Shown here one piece after another: positions 53,657 through 62,341 of a stretch of DNA of 64,000 bases. The stretch spans positions 62,001 through 126,000 of the forward strand of contig JAUILA010000014.1 in the NCBI GenBank assembly GCA_030432655.1, written 5' to 3'. The notes under the pieces were generated by a model. That model did not search any database, was not told the origin of the DNA, and saw nothing but the letters and a program-made list of their open reading frames with translations. Each line of letters begins with the position of its first letter. The first letter of the stretch is position 1. This DNA is from Bacteroidia bacterium (GTDB lineage: Bacteria > Bacteroidota > Bacteroidia > Cytophagales > Cyclobacteriaceae). A program made the translations under genes and the position numbers.

Positions 53657-54496
53657 TTATTGCGGTCGCTGAGCCGGCTGACTTCCACCACCCCGCATCG
53701 CAGTCAGCATATTACCATATACTGTGTTCAGTGAAGTAAGGTTCGTAGTAAGCTTATCAAGCTCGCTTGCAAAATGCTTGGTCTTCTCTCCGGCACGTGT
53801 CATACCTTCAAGAGCGCCAGCCATGTTCGTATAGAACTTATTCATTGCCTTTACGTGGCTGTCAGCATCTTTCAGCTCCATTTCATAAACACTGTTCAGT
53901 GCACCAAGGTTCTTGGTTGCTGAAACAACTTGTGTATGATATTCTTTTGCGTCTTTAGAAGCATCAGCAAATTGTGCCATCGCTTCAGCAGTAGTAGCGT
54001 ATGACTTGTTCATGTTAACAAGTGACTGGGAAGCAGTCTTAACATTGTTAGCATAATCATTTGTTGCTACCGCAGCATCCGCCAGATTTGACATTTTAGA
54101 TGCCGAACTAGCCATGCTTTGCATACCTTTTCCAAGGCTTTCAATCAATTCCGGTCCGATCTTACCTTGCTCCAGCATCTTATCAAGCTGCTGTGAGGTG
54201 GAAACACCGTTAGCCGGACGGTTAGAAACCCGTGCAGGCACAGATCCTTCAAAATCTTCAGCCAGTTCAGGGTACACTTTTGCCCAATCAGGCTCCTGGT
54301 GGGGAGGCTCAAAAGCACTCAGAAAGAAGATAATTGCTTCCGTTCCAAGTCCGATCATAAGCATCTGGTTTGCTCCTGTCAAGTGCAAGATCTTAAATAG
54401 TGCACCGACAATTACTACTGCAGCTCCAATACCGTATATTTTAGGCATTATTGTCTTAAACAATAGTGCTGCAAATCCGCCTTTTTTTCTACTCAT
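53657..54496 (-). CDS. gldL: GldL/PorL, inner-membrane motor stator of type IX secretion
   Basis: 279 residues with two spans (about 17-37 and 44-63). TM2 holds the conserved Glu53 in LGTEAIIFFL and TM1 the Lys35 in GALFKILH, matching residues needed for proton flow in the GldL motor. The rest is a long cytoplasmic Ala/Ser-rich helical region with heptad-like ASS/NxxY repeats that probably forms a coiled bundle. It lies 59 bases after gldK. Confidence 0.96.
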   Translation of the reverse strand: MSRKKGGFAALLFKTIMPKIYGIGAAVVIVGALFKILHLTGANQMLMIGLGTEAIIFFLSAFEPPHQEPDWAKVYPELAEDFEGSVPARVSNRPANGVSTSQQLDKMLEQGKIGPELIESLGKGMQSMASSASKMSNLADAAVATNDYANNVKTASQSLVNMNKSYATTAEAMAQFADASKDAKEYHTQVVSATKNLGALNSVYEMELKDADSHVKAMNKFYTNMAGALEGMTRAGEKTKHFASELDKLTTNLTSLNTVYGNMLTAMRGGGSQPAQRPQ

Positions 54497-54555
54497 CGTG
54501 TTAAGGATTTAGTTTAAAATAAATTTGACTATAGGTTAGTTTAAAAAATTGTTGG

Positions 54556-55629
54556 TTAGAATTCAGCACCAGACGAACGACCGAGGTGGTTCATTGCATT
54601 CCGGAAGCCAATATAAGCTCTTGATGAATCCTTGTATTCATATGTACGTGTTCCTGTTTCCAGATAGTACGCAACATCTTTCCAGGATCCTCCGCGAATC
54701 ACTTTCTTCGGAAGGACATTAGGATCGTACATCGGACTTTCAGGATCAGTCCTTTTATCAATGTATTGCGGGTTCAAATCCCATACAACCGGTACCGAGG
54801 CTGGATTAAAATCATCCAGTACCCACTCAGATACGTTACCAGCCATGTCATAAAGACCATAGTCGTTGGCAAAGTACTGCGCTACAGGTGCAGTGTAGGA
54901 GAATCCGTCATCATAGTAGTTACCACGACCAGGCTTGAAGTTGGCAAGCATACATCCCTTTGAATTTCGGATGTAAGGGTTACCCCATGGATACTTGGCC
55001 ATATCACGACCACCGCGTGCTGCATATTCCCACTCAGCTTCGTTGGGAAGACGGAAAGAAGGCATAGGCACTTCTCCGATACTGCGACGGTAATCAGCCC
55101 AGTAAGCAGTACGCCACTTACTGAAATATTGTGCGGCTTCCCAGTCAATACCTACGACCGGATAGTCGTCGTAACCAGGGTGCCAGTAATAATAATCCTG
55201 GATAGGATCGCCCATGTGATGCGCAAAGTCCCGCACCCATACGGTAGTATCCGGATAGTATTCAGCCATGATGGTTTCCTCGCCCAATACGGACACGGAA
55301 TCCTCGAACAGCTGATTAATAAACTGCCGGTACTCATTGTTGGTGATCTCGGTATCATCCATGTAGAATGAACCAATGGTGACTTGCTTGTTGAAATTGA
55401 TCTGTGTCGAAGCAGGATCTTCATCCGCCTGTCCCATGTGGAATGTTCCGGCTGGTACGGGTACCATACCGTATGGCTGAACCATTCTCCAGCCTTCCCG
55501 ACCAGGTACACCTACCAATTCTCCTCCGTCTCCGCCAGCACCACCAAGTCCTAAGAGTCCGCAACCTCCCAATAATGCCGTTGACATCATCGCTAAGGAG
55601 TAGAACAAATGTCTTGTAACTTTACGCAT
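54556..55629 (-). CDS. gldK: GldK/PorK, lipoprotein of the type IX secretion ring
   Basis: 357 residues from ATG 55629 (the GTG at 55656 would lengthen the signal without need). A lipoprotein signal ends in the lipobox LLGGC, followed by a Gly-rich linker (GLGGAGGDGG) and a sulfatase-modifying/FGE-like fold: VPVPAGTFHMGQ, RLPNEAEWEYAARGG, NVSEWVLDDF and VIRGGSW. The enzymatic Cys of true FGE are absent, as in other GldK. It forms the outer-membrane ring with GldN and is the first gene of gldKLMN. Confidence 0.95.
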   Translation of the reverse strand: MRKVTRHLFYSLAMMSTALLGGCGLLGLGGAGGDGGELVGVPGREGWRMVQPYGMVPVPAGTFHMGQADEDPASTQINFNKQVTIGSFYMDDTEITNNEYRQFINQLFEDSVSVLGEETIMAEYYPDTTVWVRDFAHHMGDPIQDYYYWHPGYDDYPVVGIDWEAAQYFSKWRTAYWADYRRSIGEVPMPSFRLPNEAEWEYAARGGRDMAKYPWGNPYIRNSKGCMLANFKPGRGNYYDDGFSYTAPVAQYFANDYGLYDMAGNVSEWVLDDFNPASVPVVWDLNPQYIDKRTDPESPMYDPNVLPKKVIRGGSWKDVAYYLETGTRTYEYKDSSRAYIGFRNAMNHLGRSSGAEF

Positions 55630-55654
55630 AACACTTCGTTTTAAAAATACTTTC

Positions 55655-55670
55655 ACTTAATCTCTTAAGT
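55655..55670. other. Short palindrome upstream of gldK
   Basis: ACTTAA/TTAAGT with loop TCTC, 26 bases before the gldK ATG and next to TGGCTTTG on the - strand (55671-55678), which differs from the TAnnTTTG consensus at one base. It may be an operator or simply AT-rich chance. The remaining leader to 55826 shows no gene. Confidence 0.3.
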
Positions 55671-55826
55671 CAAAGCCAACTATTAATTGTTAAATTCAGA
55701 TTCGAAATTTATAAAAATTATTCTGTTTAATATTAGAAGATGTATGTTTTTCGTGAACTTTAAACCAAAATCGATAGTAGGGATTTTGCTCCTTGTGTTC
55801 GCTTAAAAAATCTTCACAATCAGGAC

Positions 55827-56783
55827 TTAATGCCTGAACCTGGGTGTTCTTACCACCCGCTTGCTAGCTCCGGGCGTTACCGGCAGCTGATAACTCAACA
55901 ATACTTCGTGCGTTGTCGGCTTCTTCGCTTCCTGGTCTTTAATTACGTAACCGAAGCTGTAGCCAAAACTTAACGACTTATCCTTTAAAAAATTGTATCC
56001 AAGGAGCACGTTAATATCTTCGGACTGCCGGAAGGTAACCCCTCCCCACATTTGTTCCTTATAATATGCCAATCCTCCCAGGATAAAACTGTATTCGTTA
56101 AAATCTGTCTGGACCATAAACGATGGTTCAAGTACCAGGTCGAAGTTCACCGTGTGTACATAACCCGCCATAAAATACGCGTGGTTCTCCAACGGATTCC
56201 TCACCATATCCACACCAAAATCAAATTCCGATTTTAATACGTGGTTGAAACTCAGTCCTGCCCAGTATTTCTCGCTTCGGAAATAAACCCCGATCGCCAT
56301 ATCCGGACGAACCTGAGATTCTGACGCATCGAGTATTACCGGATCATCCGAATCAATCGCCCTGTATACTCCTTTGTCTATAGACTGGGAATAGGCCCCG
56401 ACCCGGATACCGAAACTCAACTTGGAATTCTTGATCCCAAGATGGTATGCATATGACGCCTGAACTTCAAGATTGTTCAGTGGTCCCAGATTATCATTTA
56501 CAACATGTACTCCAAATCCACTTTTGAATTTGTATATAGGTGTCGTTACACTGAACACCTGTGTCGTGGGGGCGCCGCCATTATCAAAGGTGCCGTCGTA
56601 ACCGGCCCATTGCTGACGATGGATTAATGTAATCTTTGTCAGGCCTTCTGTTCCTGCAAAACCAGGGTTGTAATAGAGCTTGTTCATCATATAATATGAG
56701 AACTGAGCATCCTGTTGGGCAAAAACTGTTGTCAGGCTAAAAAATGTTGCCCCAAAGCAAACGTAAAAAACTAACTTTCGCAT
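55827..56783 (-). CDS. PorP/SprF family type IX secretion membrane protein
   Basis: 318 residues, with a signal peptide (ending VFAQ) and a predicted outer-membrane beta barrel. PorP/SprF signatures are QDAQFSYYMMNKLYYNPGFAGTEG and HRQQWAGYDG, followed by alternating strands. Such proteins anchor or help export a partner carrying a type IX signal and sit next to gldK or sprB-type genes. The 197-base gap to gldK suggests separate but linked control. Several paralogues are usual per genome, so the exact partner is not known. Confidence 0.92.
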   Translation of the reverse strand: MRKLVFYVCFGATFFSLTTVFAQQDAQFSYYMMNKLYYNPGFAGTEGLTKITLIHRQQWAGYDGTFDNGGAPTTQVFSVTTPIYKFKSGFGVHVVNDNLGPLNNLEVQASYAYHLGIKNSKLSFGIRVGAYSQSIDKGVYRAIDSDDPVILDASESQVRPDMAIGVYFRSEKYWAGLSFNHVLKSEFDFGVDMVRNPLENHAYFMAGYVHTVNFDLVLEPSFMVQTDFNEYSFILGGLAYYKEQMWGGVTFRQSEDINVLLGYNFLKDKSLSFGYSFGYVIKDQEAKKPTTHEVLLSYQLPVTPGASKRVVRTPRFRH

Positions 56784-56900
56784 ATCTGGATTAAAAGCGA
56801 ACCCTAATATAATGCATTTTGAACATTACATTCAAGCCGCCCGAAATTAATGGCGTAATATAAATGTCGATCGTTAGTAAATTTAACGAATAATTTCTCG

Positions 56901-57677
56901 CTATTTTATATTATTCGCCTTCTTTATGTACAATTCGATGGCTCCGGTCATGGATGGGGCGTTGGGAAGGGGGGCTTCGATATCAAGAACAAGTCCGGCA
57001 TCCCGAACAGCCCGGGCAGTCGTAGGCCCGAATGCCGCTATCCTGGTGTCGTTCTGCTTGAAATCCGGGAAGTTTGCATACAGTGAATTAATGCCGGAAG
57101 GGCTGAAAAATGCCAGTATATCATAATATACGTTCTCCAGATCCGATAAATCACTGGCTACCGTACGGTAGATGATCGCTTCACTGTACTGGTACCCGTT
57201 CCCGGACAGAAAGTCAGGAATATCATTCTTCCTGATGTCCGAACATGGAAACAAATACTTCTCGTTCTTGTGCTTCTTTAGTATCTCGATCAGGTCTCCA
57301 GCGGTGCGGTGTCCGGTGAAGATCTTGCGTTTTCGAATAACGATGTACTTCTGTAAGTAATTTGCCGTTTGTTCAGAAATACAGAAATATTTCATGTCGG
57401 CAGGAATCTCGATTTTCATCTCCTCGCAAATATTGAAAAGATGATCAACCGCATTTCGGCTGGTGAAAATAATAGCCGAATGATTCAGGATATCAATCTT
57501 CTGCTTGCGGAACTCCTTGATTGAAACAGGGTCTACCTGGATAAATTTCCGGAAATCAACTTTGAGGTCGTACTTATCTGCAAGTTTGAAGTAAGGTGAA
57601 TTCTCGTCTTTGGGCTTGGGTTGCGAGACAAGGATACTTTTCACAGGACGCATCCTATCTTTCACTTGATCTGTCAT
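56901..57677 (-). CDS. hemD: Uroporphyrinogen-III synthase family protein
   Basis: 258 residues of the HemD fold: two Rossmann-like halves with ILVSQPKPK, AIIFTSRNAVDHLF, HRTAGDLIEIL and AFFSPSGINSLYANF. HemD closes hydroxymethylbilane to uroporphyrinogen III. Sequence conservation in this family is low, but SRNAVDHLF and SPSGINS at their expected spacing support the call. It follows the DUF4271 gene by 22 bases, an arrangement common in Bacteroidota, and precedes porP. Confidence 0.88.
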   Translation of the reverse strand: MTDQVKDRMRPVKSILVSQPKPKDENSPYFKLADKYDLKVDFRKFIQVDPVSIKEFRKQKIDILNHSAIIFTSRNAVDHLFNICEEMKIEIPADMKYFCISEQTANYLQKYIVIRKRKIFTGHRTAGDLIEILKKHKNEKYLFPCSDIRKNDIPDFLSGNGYQYSEAIIYRTVASDLSDLENVYYDILAFFSPSGINSLYANFPDFKQNDTRIAAFGPTTARAVRDAGLVLDIEAPLPNAPSMTGAIELYIKKANNIK

Positions 57678-57699
57678 AGCGTGCTATATAATGGTCTTT

Positions 57700-58848
57700 T
57701 TAAAAAGGTTGATACTTTGCCAATGCGACTATCAACATAAAAGGCATCAATTCAGTGGCGCAAAGGTAGGAAAATAAATGTAAAATAGAGTAGGAGGCTG
57801 AATTCATTAATTTAAAATAAATAACCCCCGCCCGCATAAAATAAAGTCCGCACAACACGAATACCACACTATAATAAAATGATTCACTGTTTACACCGAA
57901 GGTGAATACAGCGATGATCAGGAAGATGACCACAGACAGATACATCACCATCCCGATACGTATATAATTGTAATAATGATTATTAAGAAATCCTGGGATG
58001 CTGAACATAGTCTTAAAGCTGCTTACCAGGATATATTTTATAAATATGATGGCCAGGAGAATAAAAGACAATTCCAGCCAGGTGATCATCCCTCCCCAGA
58101 AACTGTCAAACTGAAAGAGCGGAAGACGGAGGTGCATACCTGATAATTGAGCAAGAATAAGCAAAACCCAGGCTCCCAGCATACTGTAAAATCCATAGAA
58201 TAATAAATTCACGCTCGACAGCGGCCTGGTTTTCATCAGGTTCTCATCCACCTCGCGCAGGCTGAATCCCCGGCTTACTTTTAAAAACTCCTGGGTGACT
58301 TTCGGATAATACAGGAATAACGCCGCGATGTAGCTCAGTACGATAAACAGACTTACCAGCATCACATCACGAAGCTGGCCTTGCTCACGTGACGAAATCA
58401 GTACCTGTTCCGATTGCATTTGCGTCAGCATATCATCCTCTACCTCACGGTAAATACCGGTTGAAATCCGGTATGGATTCAGCTGGTTCCGGTACAGTGT
58501 AAATATAAATGATTCGCCATATTGCTCCCTGAGGCTATCCAGGTTATATTCCCGGCGTCCGTTTATTCTGTCAATCAGGCTATTCTCCCGGAATAAAGAG
58601 ACGTCTTCCATGGTCTCAATCACAAGCCGTGTGCCTTTGAATGCCTCCGCGTTAACAGGAACAAACAGGATATTTCCGCTGAATTCCTTTTTATCAAGTA
58701 CCGGGACCAAACCAGCTTCTTCCCGGTTCACAAGCCATTCCTCCTCAAGGTCCTTGACTAATAGCAAGGTATCCGCGGCCGATGCTGCGGCCTGATACCC
58801 GCAGGTCACCAGTACTGCCAGTACCATTAGCTGTACAAAAAATTTCAC
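57700..58848 (-). CDS. DUF4271 membrane protein
   Basis: 382 residues: a signal peptide, a periplasmic domain of about 150 residues, then six or so spans (about 165-375) with SREQGQLRDVMLVSLFIVLSY-type entry and ending LMPFMLIVALAKYQPF. This layout matches DUF4271, a Bacteroidota-specific family without known function, often beside hemD as here. It starts at GTG 58848; ATG 58827 is the alternative. It lies 11 bases after the Omp85-like gene. A link to the type IX genes nearby is only positional. Confidence 0.82.
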   Translation of the reverse strand: MKFFVQLMVLAVLVTCGYQAAASAADTLLLVKDLEEEWLVNREEAGLVPVLDKKEFSGNILFVPVNAEAFKGTRLVIETMEDVSLFRENSLIDRINGRREYNLDSLREQYGESFIFTLYRNQLNPYRISTGIYREVEDDMLTQMQSEQVLISSREQGQLRDVMLVSLFIVLSYIAALFLYYPKVTQEFLKVSRGFSLREVDENLMKTRPLSSVNLLFYGFYSMLGAWVLLILAQLSGMHLRLPLFQFDSFWGGMITWLELSFILLAIIFIKYILVSSFKTMFSIPGFLNNHYYNYIRIGMVMYLSVVIFLIIAVFTFGVNSESFYYSVVFVLCGLYFMRAGVIYFKLMNSASYSILHLFSYLCATELMPFMLIVALAKYQPF

Positions 58849-58859
58849 ACCGCAATTTA

Positions 58860-60572
58860 TCAGAATTTGGCTATATAACCGAAATGAAATTTCGAAAGGC
58901 TGAAATTCACTGGCTGGTCAGCCGTCCTGCCCAGTGCATAAACCAGTTGCAGATCACCTCCGCCGGTACGCAGATTCAACCCGAAACCAAACCCGGTAGG
59001 ATAATCCAATCCGGTGCCGGCTGAAGCATTCTCCAGGAGCCCCTGATCAGCAAATAAGAAGAGATAGGAAAATGCCTCAAAAAATAACTGGTATTCCAGC
59101 GTAGCCACAGCATAGGAAGATACATAAAAATTATTCTCTGTAAACCCGCGCATAGTGCGCAGTCCACCAATCCGAAACAGATCATTCTGGAACAATTGAT
59201 CGTCTTCGATAAACCCAGCCTGAACCCGTGAATAAAAAAGGCTCCTTTTTCCCAGCTGTGTTCCCCAGGCAGCATCCAGCTGACCTGTAACCTGAAGGGT
59301 CTCCAGGTCAACGCCGTCATAAAGTGATTCCGGAATATCCCCGTTACGCCGGATTCTTTTATCACCAATCGCCCCCTGAGCGTAAATTCTCCAGCCCTTG
59401 TTGTCAGACCATCCGTCCTGAAGTTCCGATGAACTATATTCCAGTCCGTAATAATTCACATTCTGATCAGAAAACTCCGGCAGGTCCGACGCATCATTAT
59501 ACTGGCTCGTCGACAACAGCCGGGTACTTTTAAACCGGGTAAAAACACCCAGCTCATGCCTGCCGCTCGTAAAGGCAAGAGCCAGGCGAAAATGACGGTT
59601 AATAAAGGTGCTGTCCTCCTTGAGCAATTCAAACCCGCCGTCAAAATGAATGGGCGACCGTAAAATATTCGGGTGCCTGTAACGAATCCCCAGGGTCTGG
59701 GATTCCGGTTTTACCCGCTGCCACACCACATCCAGCTGCTTGCCTGAATTAAACAAATTAACCAGGGACAGGTCAAGCTGGCCGGTGATCCTGATTCCAC
59801 CGTCACTTTCCTCATTAGGCAAAAATCCAACGATCCCGTCGATACGGTTTGATTCCACTCTTTCAAGCGGCAGGTACAATTTAGCGGACTCATTCTGAAA
59901 TGTAAGCGTCGGATTGCCACTCATCCTTGCAAAAGGCAGCCTCCGGATCCGTTGCGGCACCTGGTCAAGAACCTGCTGGCTGAACTCAGTACCCGGACTT
60001 ACCTCCAGGTAACTCATAAGCCATTCACGCCGGATTTCCGTATATCCTTCCAGCTCGAGAGAGTCAAAGACAATTCCGGCTCCGGGTTCATAGGTCAGTA
60101 CACCCCGGGCGGTTTCATTCTCAATACTCACCGAATCCAGCCAGACTTGTGCAAACGGAAATCCATGATTTTCGCTGTAATCAATTATATCAACAAATAA
60201 CCGCTGCATGGCGGACAATTCCAGTGGCCTGTCAGCAAAATCTTTCTCCCGGTATCCGGAACGTGACAAAATGACCTCGGGTACATTCCCGGGCTTCAGG
60301 CTCGCCCAGCGGTACATGGGCCCTATATATATGGTGCCGGTCACTGTCGAATCGGTCTTCGAACCCATTCCGTATGCAGCTTCCAGGTGCCCCCGGTAAT
60401 GAAGTTCCTGAAGAATCGATCGCATTGATTCATTGAAGGTACTATCAAGCTGTTCAGGCAGATTCAGCTCCTCCACTGGTTGCTGAGCACCGGTAACTTC
60501 CCAGGTTACCAGCTGTCCCAGTACCGCGGGAGCAACTGAAAGAAGAAATATAGTCAACCGAATCCTTCGCAA
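58860..60572 (-). CDS. Omp85/BamA-TamA-like outer-membrane protein
   Basis: 570 residues: a signal peptide (ending AVLGQ), about 250 residues of POTRA-like periplasmic sequence (FDSLELEGYTEIRREWLMSYLEVSPG), and a C-terminal beta barrel. The Omp85 signature appears as GGLRTMRGF (about residue 470), the loop-6 RGF/Y motif. The family inserts or moves proteins or lipids at the outer membrane. Only TTG 60572 can start this frame after the stop at 60579-60581; the signal peptide supports it. It is divergent from hemW across 43 bases. Confidence 0.82.
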   Translation of the reverse strand: MRRIRLTIFLLSVAPAVLGQLVTWEVTGAQQPVEELNLPEQLDSTFNESMRSILQELHYRGHLEAAYGMGSKTDSTVTGTIYIGPMYRWASLKPGNVPEVILSRSGYREKDFADRPLELSAMQRLFVDIIDYSENHGFPFAQVWLDSVSIENETARGVLTYEPGAGIVFDSLELEGYTEIRREWLMSYLEVSPGTEFSQQVLDQVPQRIRRLPFARMSGNPTLTFQNESAKLYLPLERVESNRIDGIVGFLPNEESDGGIRITGQLDLSLVNLFNSGKQLDVVWQRVKPESQTLGIRYRHPNILRSPIHFDGGFELLKEDSTFINRHFRLALAFTSGRHELGVFTRFKSTRLLSTSQYNDASDLPEFSDQNVNYYGLEYSSSELQDGWSDNKGWRIYAQGAIGDKRIRRNGDIPESLYDGVDLETLQVTGQLDAAWGTQLGKRSLFYSRVQAGFIEDDQLFQNDLFRIGGLRTMRGFTENNFYVSSYAVATLEYQLFFEAFSYLFLFADQGLLENASAGTGLDYPTGFGFGLNLRTGGGDLQLVYALGRTADQPVNFSLSKFHFGYIAKF

Positions 60573-60579
60573 TTTACCT

Positions 60580-60587
60580 TACTTTTG
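60580..60587 (+). promoter_or_regulatory. Candidate -7 element for hemW
   Basis: TACTTTTG, a TAnnTTTG match on the + strand, 28 bases before the TTG start of hemW and inside the 43-base divergent region. No -33 box was recognised. Confidence 0.4.
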
Positions 60588-60615
60588 TCTTACTAAATTG
60601 TAAAATATCCCTCAA

Positions 60616-61752
60616 TTGGCCGGCATTTACCTACATATTCCCTTTTGCAAGCAGGCTTGTCATTACTGTGATTTTCATTTCAGCACAAAACTGTCATACC
60701 AGGACCGAATGATCGGTTGTCTGGAAACGGAGCTGGACGCCCGTAAAGAGTACCTGGAGAATGAATTGGTGGAAACGATTTATTTCGGGGGCGGAACTCC
60801 AAGTCTGCTAAGCATTGAACAGATCACAGGACTGCTTGACAGGATTTATAAACTACACGAGGTTGCTGATTCTCCCGAAATTACGCTTGAGGCTAATCCG
60901 GACGACCTGTCTCAGGACAAACTGAATGACTTGTTCGCCGCAGGCATTAACCGCCTGAGCATCGGCATCCAGACGTTTGACCCGGAATTACTGTCTTTCC
61001 TGAACCGCGCCCACAACCGGGACCAGGCCCTGGCATGTGTGCCCGGCGCCAGGGAAGCCGGCTTTGAAAATATCAGCGTTGACCTGATCTATGCGATCCC
61101 GGACGAACCGGCCGCCAGGCTTACCAGCGACCTTGAACTTATTTCTGCGCTTGACATCCGTCATGTATCAACCTATTGCCTGACCATTGAGCCCGGCACC
61201 GCCTTCGGTAACTGGGAGAAAAAGGGAAAAATTAATCCCGTGGATGAAGAAAAAGCGGCCTCGGATTACATAAGCATCATGAACCATCTCAGGGACCGGG
61301 GATTTGACCATTATGAAATATCCAATTTCGCAAGGTCCGGCTGGCAATCCCGTCACAATACATCCTACTGGCAGGGAAAAAAATACCTCGGGATAGGGCC
61401 TGGTGCACATTCCTATGACCAGGTAAACCGCCACTTCAACATTCGGAACAATGCCGTGTATATGAAGCAAATGGAATCCGGGGATTTTAGTCCCGAAACC
61501 GATTTGCTAACTGAGACCGATCATATCAATGAATTTATACTTACAGGCCTTCGTACCAGGCAAGGTATCGACATGGCGCGGCTGATGGACCTGTATGGCA
61601 TTGATTTGCATGAAAGGTATGGTGATTACCTGGAAAATTTAAGGATAAACGGGCTGGTCCGGATAAATGACGGCCTGTTACAACTTACCGATCGCGGGAA
61701 GCTGCTGGCAGATCAGATTGCCGAGGACCTTTTTCAGCTGCCGGCGGACTGA
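60616..61752 (+). CDS. hemW: Radical SAM haem chaperone HemW
   Basis: 378 residues. The radical SAM cluster motif is CKQACHYC (C-x3-C-x2-C) near residue 12, with FGGGTPSLL and a C-terminal HemN-like domain (GPGAHSYDQ, GLRTRQGID). The C-x3-C-x2-C without the extra Cys of true HemN favours the haem chaperone HemW over coproporphyrinogen dehydrogenase. The frame has a stop at 60601-60603, so TTG 60616 is the only early start; it gives the usual MAGIYLHIPFCKQ. The TerB-like gene follows after three bases. Confidence 0.93.
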   Translation: MAGIYLHIPFCKQACHYCDFHFSTKLSYQDRMIGCLETELDARKEYLENELVETIYFGGGTPSLLSIEQITGLLDRIYKLHEVADSPEITLEANPDDLSQDKLNDLFAAGINRLSIGIQTFDPELLSFLNRAHNRDQALACVPGAREAGFENISVDLIYAIPDEPAARLTSDLELISALDIRHVSTYCLTIEPGTAFGNWEKKGKINPVDEEKAASDYISIMNHLRDRGFDHYEISNFARSGWQSRHNTSYWQGKKYLGIGPGAHSYDQVNRHFNIRNNAVYMKQMESGDFSPETDLLTETDHINEFILTGLRTRQGIDMARLMDLYGIDLHERYGDYLENLRINGLVRINDGLLQLTDRGKLLADQIAEDLFQLPAD

Positions 61753-61755
61753 AAA

Positions 61756-62163
61756 ATGGGATTTGAAAAAATAATTGCTTTTTTTGTATTCATGACGAGC
61801 GACGAAAAAAAGGCCTACATGCTTCTTAAGTCAGTGATCTTCCACTATCACGGACTTGATGAGGTTGAAATGATCAACCTGCAGGAGACGGCTGACAAAT
61901 TGGACGCGCATGATGAGCTTTCCTGGGCCAACACGTTTATCAGTGAGGATTATTTTAACTCATTCGAACGCGCCCGTGAATTTCTTAATGAACTTGTTGG
62001 TGGATTTGAGCTTGAAAAGCGGATTGACCTGATCAAAATGGTATGGGAAGCCAATCAGCTTAAAGGGTACGTGACCGAATTTGAAGCGGCATCCATTATT
62101 AAAATCGCTAAAGACTGGAAAGTGGAGAATGCCTTGTTACGGATTATTGAAGAAGGTAAGTAA
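61756..62163 (+). CDS. TerB-like small helical protein
   Basis: 135 residues, all-helical and acidic. The segment YFNSFERAREFLNELVGGFELEKRIDLIKMVWEANQL with later EFEAASIIKIAKDW has the spacing of a TerB-type fold, but no metal-binding residues stand out. No signal peptide; the first Met codons give a slightly hydrophobic N-terminus, and ATG 61792 (MTSDEKKAYM) is an alternative start. It lies three bases after hemW and is probably cotranscribed with it. The function is unknown. Confidence 0.7.
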   Translation: MGFEKIIAFFVFMTSDEKKAYMLLKSVIFHYHGLDEVEMINLQETADKLDAHDELSWANTFISEDYFNSFERAREFLNELVGGFELEKRIDLIKMVWEANQLKGYVTEFEAASIIKIAKDWKVENALLRIIEEGK

Positions 62164-62220
62164 TTACAAGCTCTTTTTCCATTCGATTATACAAGGCATA
62201 TTTGTTCGACTACTCACAAG

Positions 62221-62287
62221 ATCTTAGCGCGGACGCTAAGACCATCCTGGTCGTTCCGGTCCATAATCTTAGTCATGGTCCTGGTCT
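62221..62287. repeat. Hairpin repeat C, copy 1
   Basis: Perfect 8-bp stem TCTTAGCG/CGCTAAGA with loop CGGA (62222-62241), followed by CATCCTGGTC and, after an AATCTTAGTC stretch, GGTCCTGGTCTT. Copy 2 is at 63459-63532 in the same orientation. It lies between the TerB-like and cyclase genes; no gene is seen in 62164-62341. Confidence 0.8.
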
Positions 62288-62341
62288 TAACTCTGTCAGA
62301 GACTCATCATCAGGGGTGGGAAGTGATACAAACTTCAAATC

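Noticed and set aside
62164-62341. Small - strand open frame at 62273-62500 reading from the cyclase gene
   Set aside because: It is antisense to the cyclase N-terminal spans and runs into repeat C; no support as a gene.
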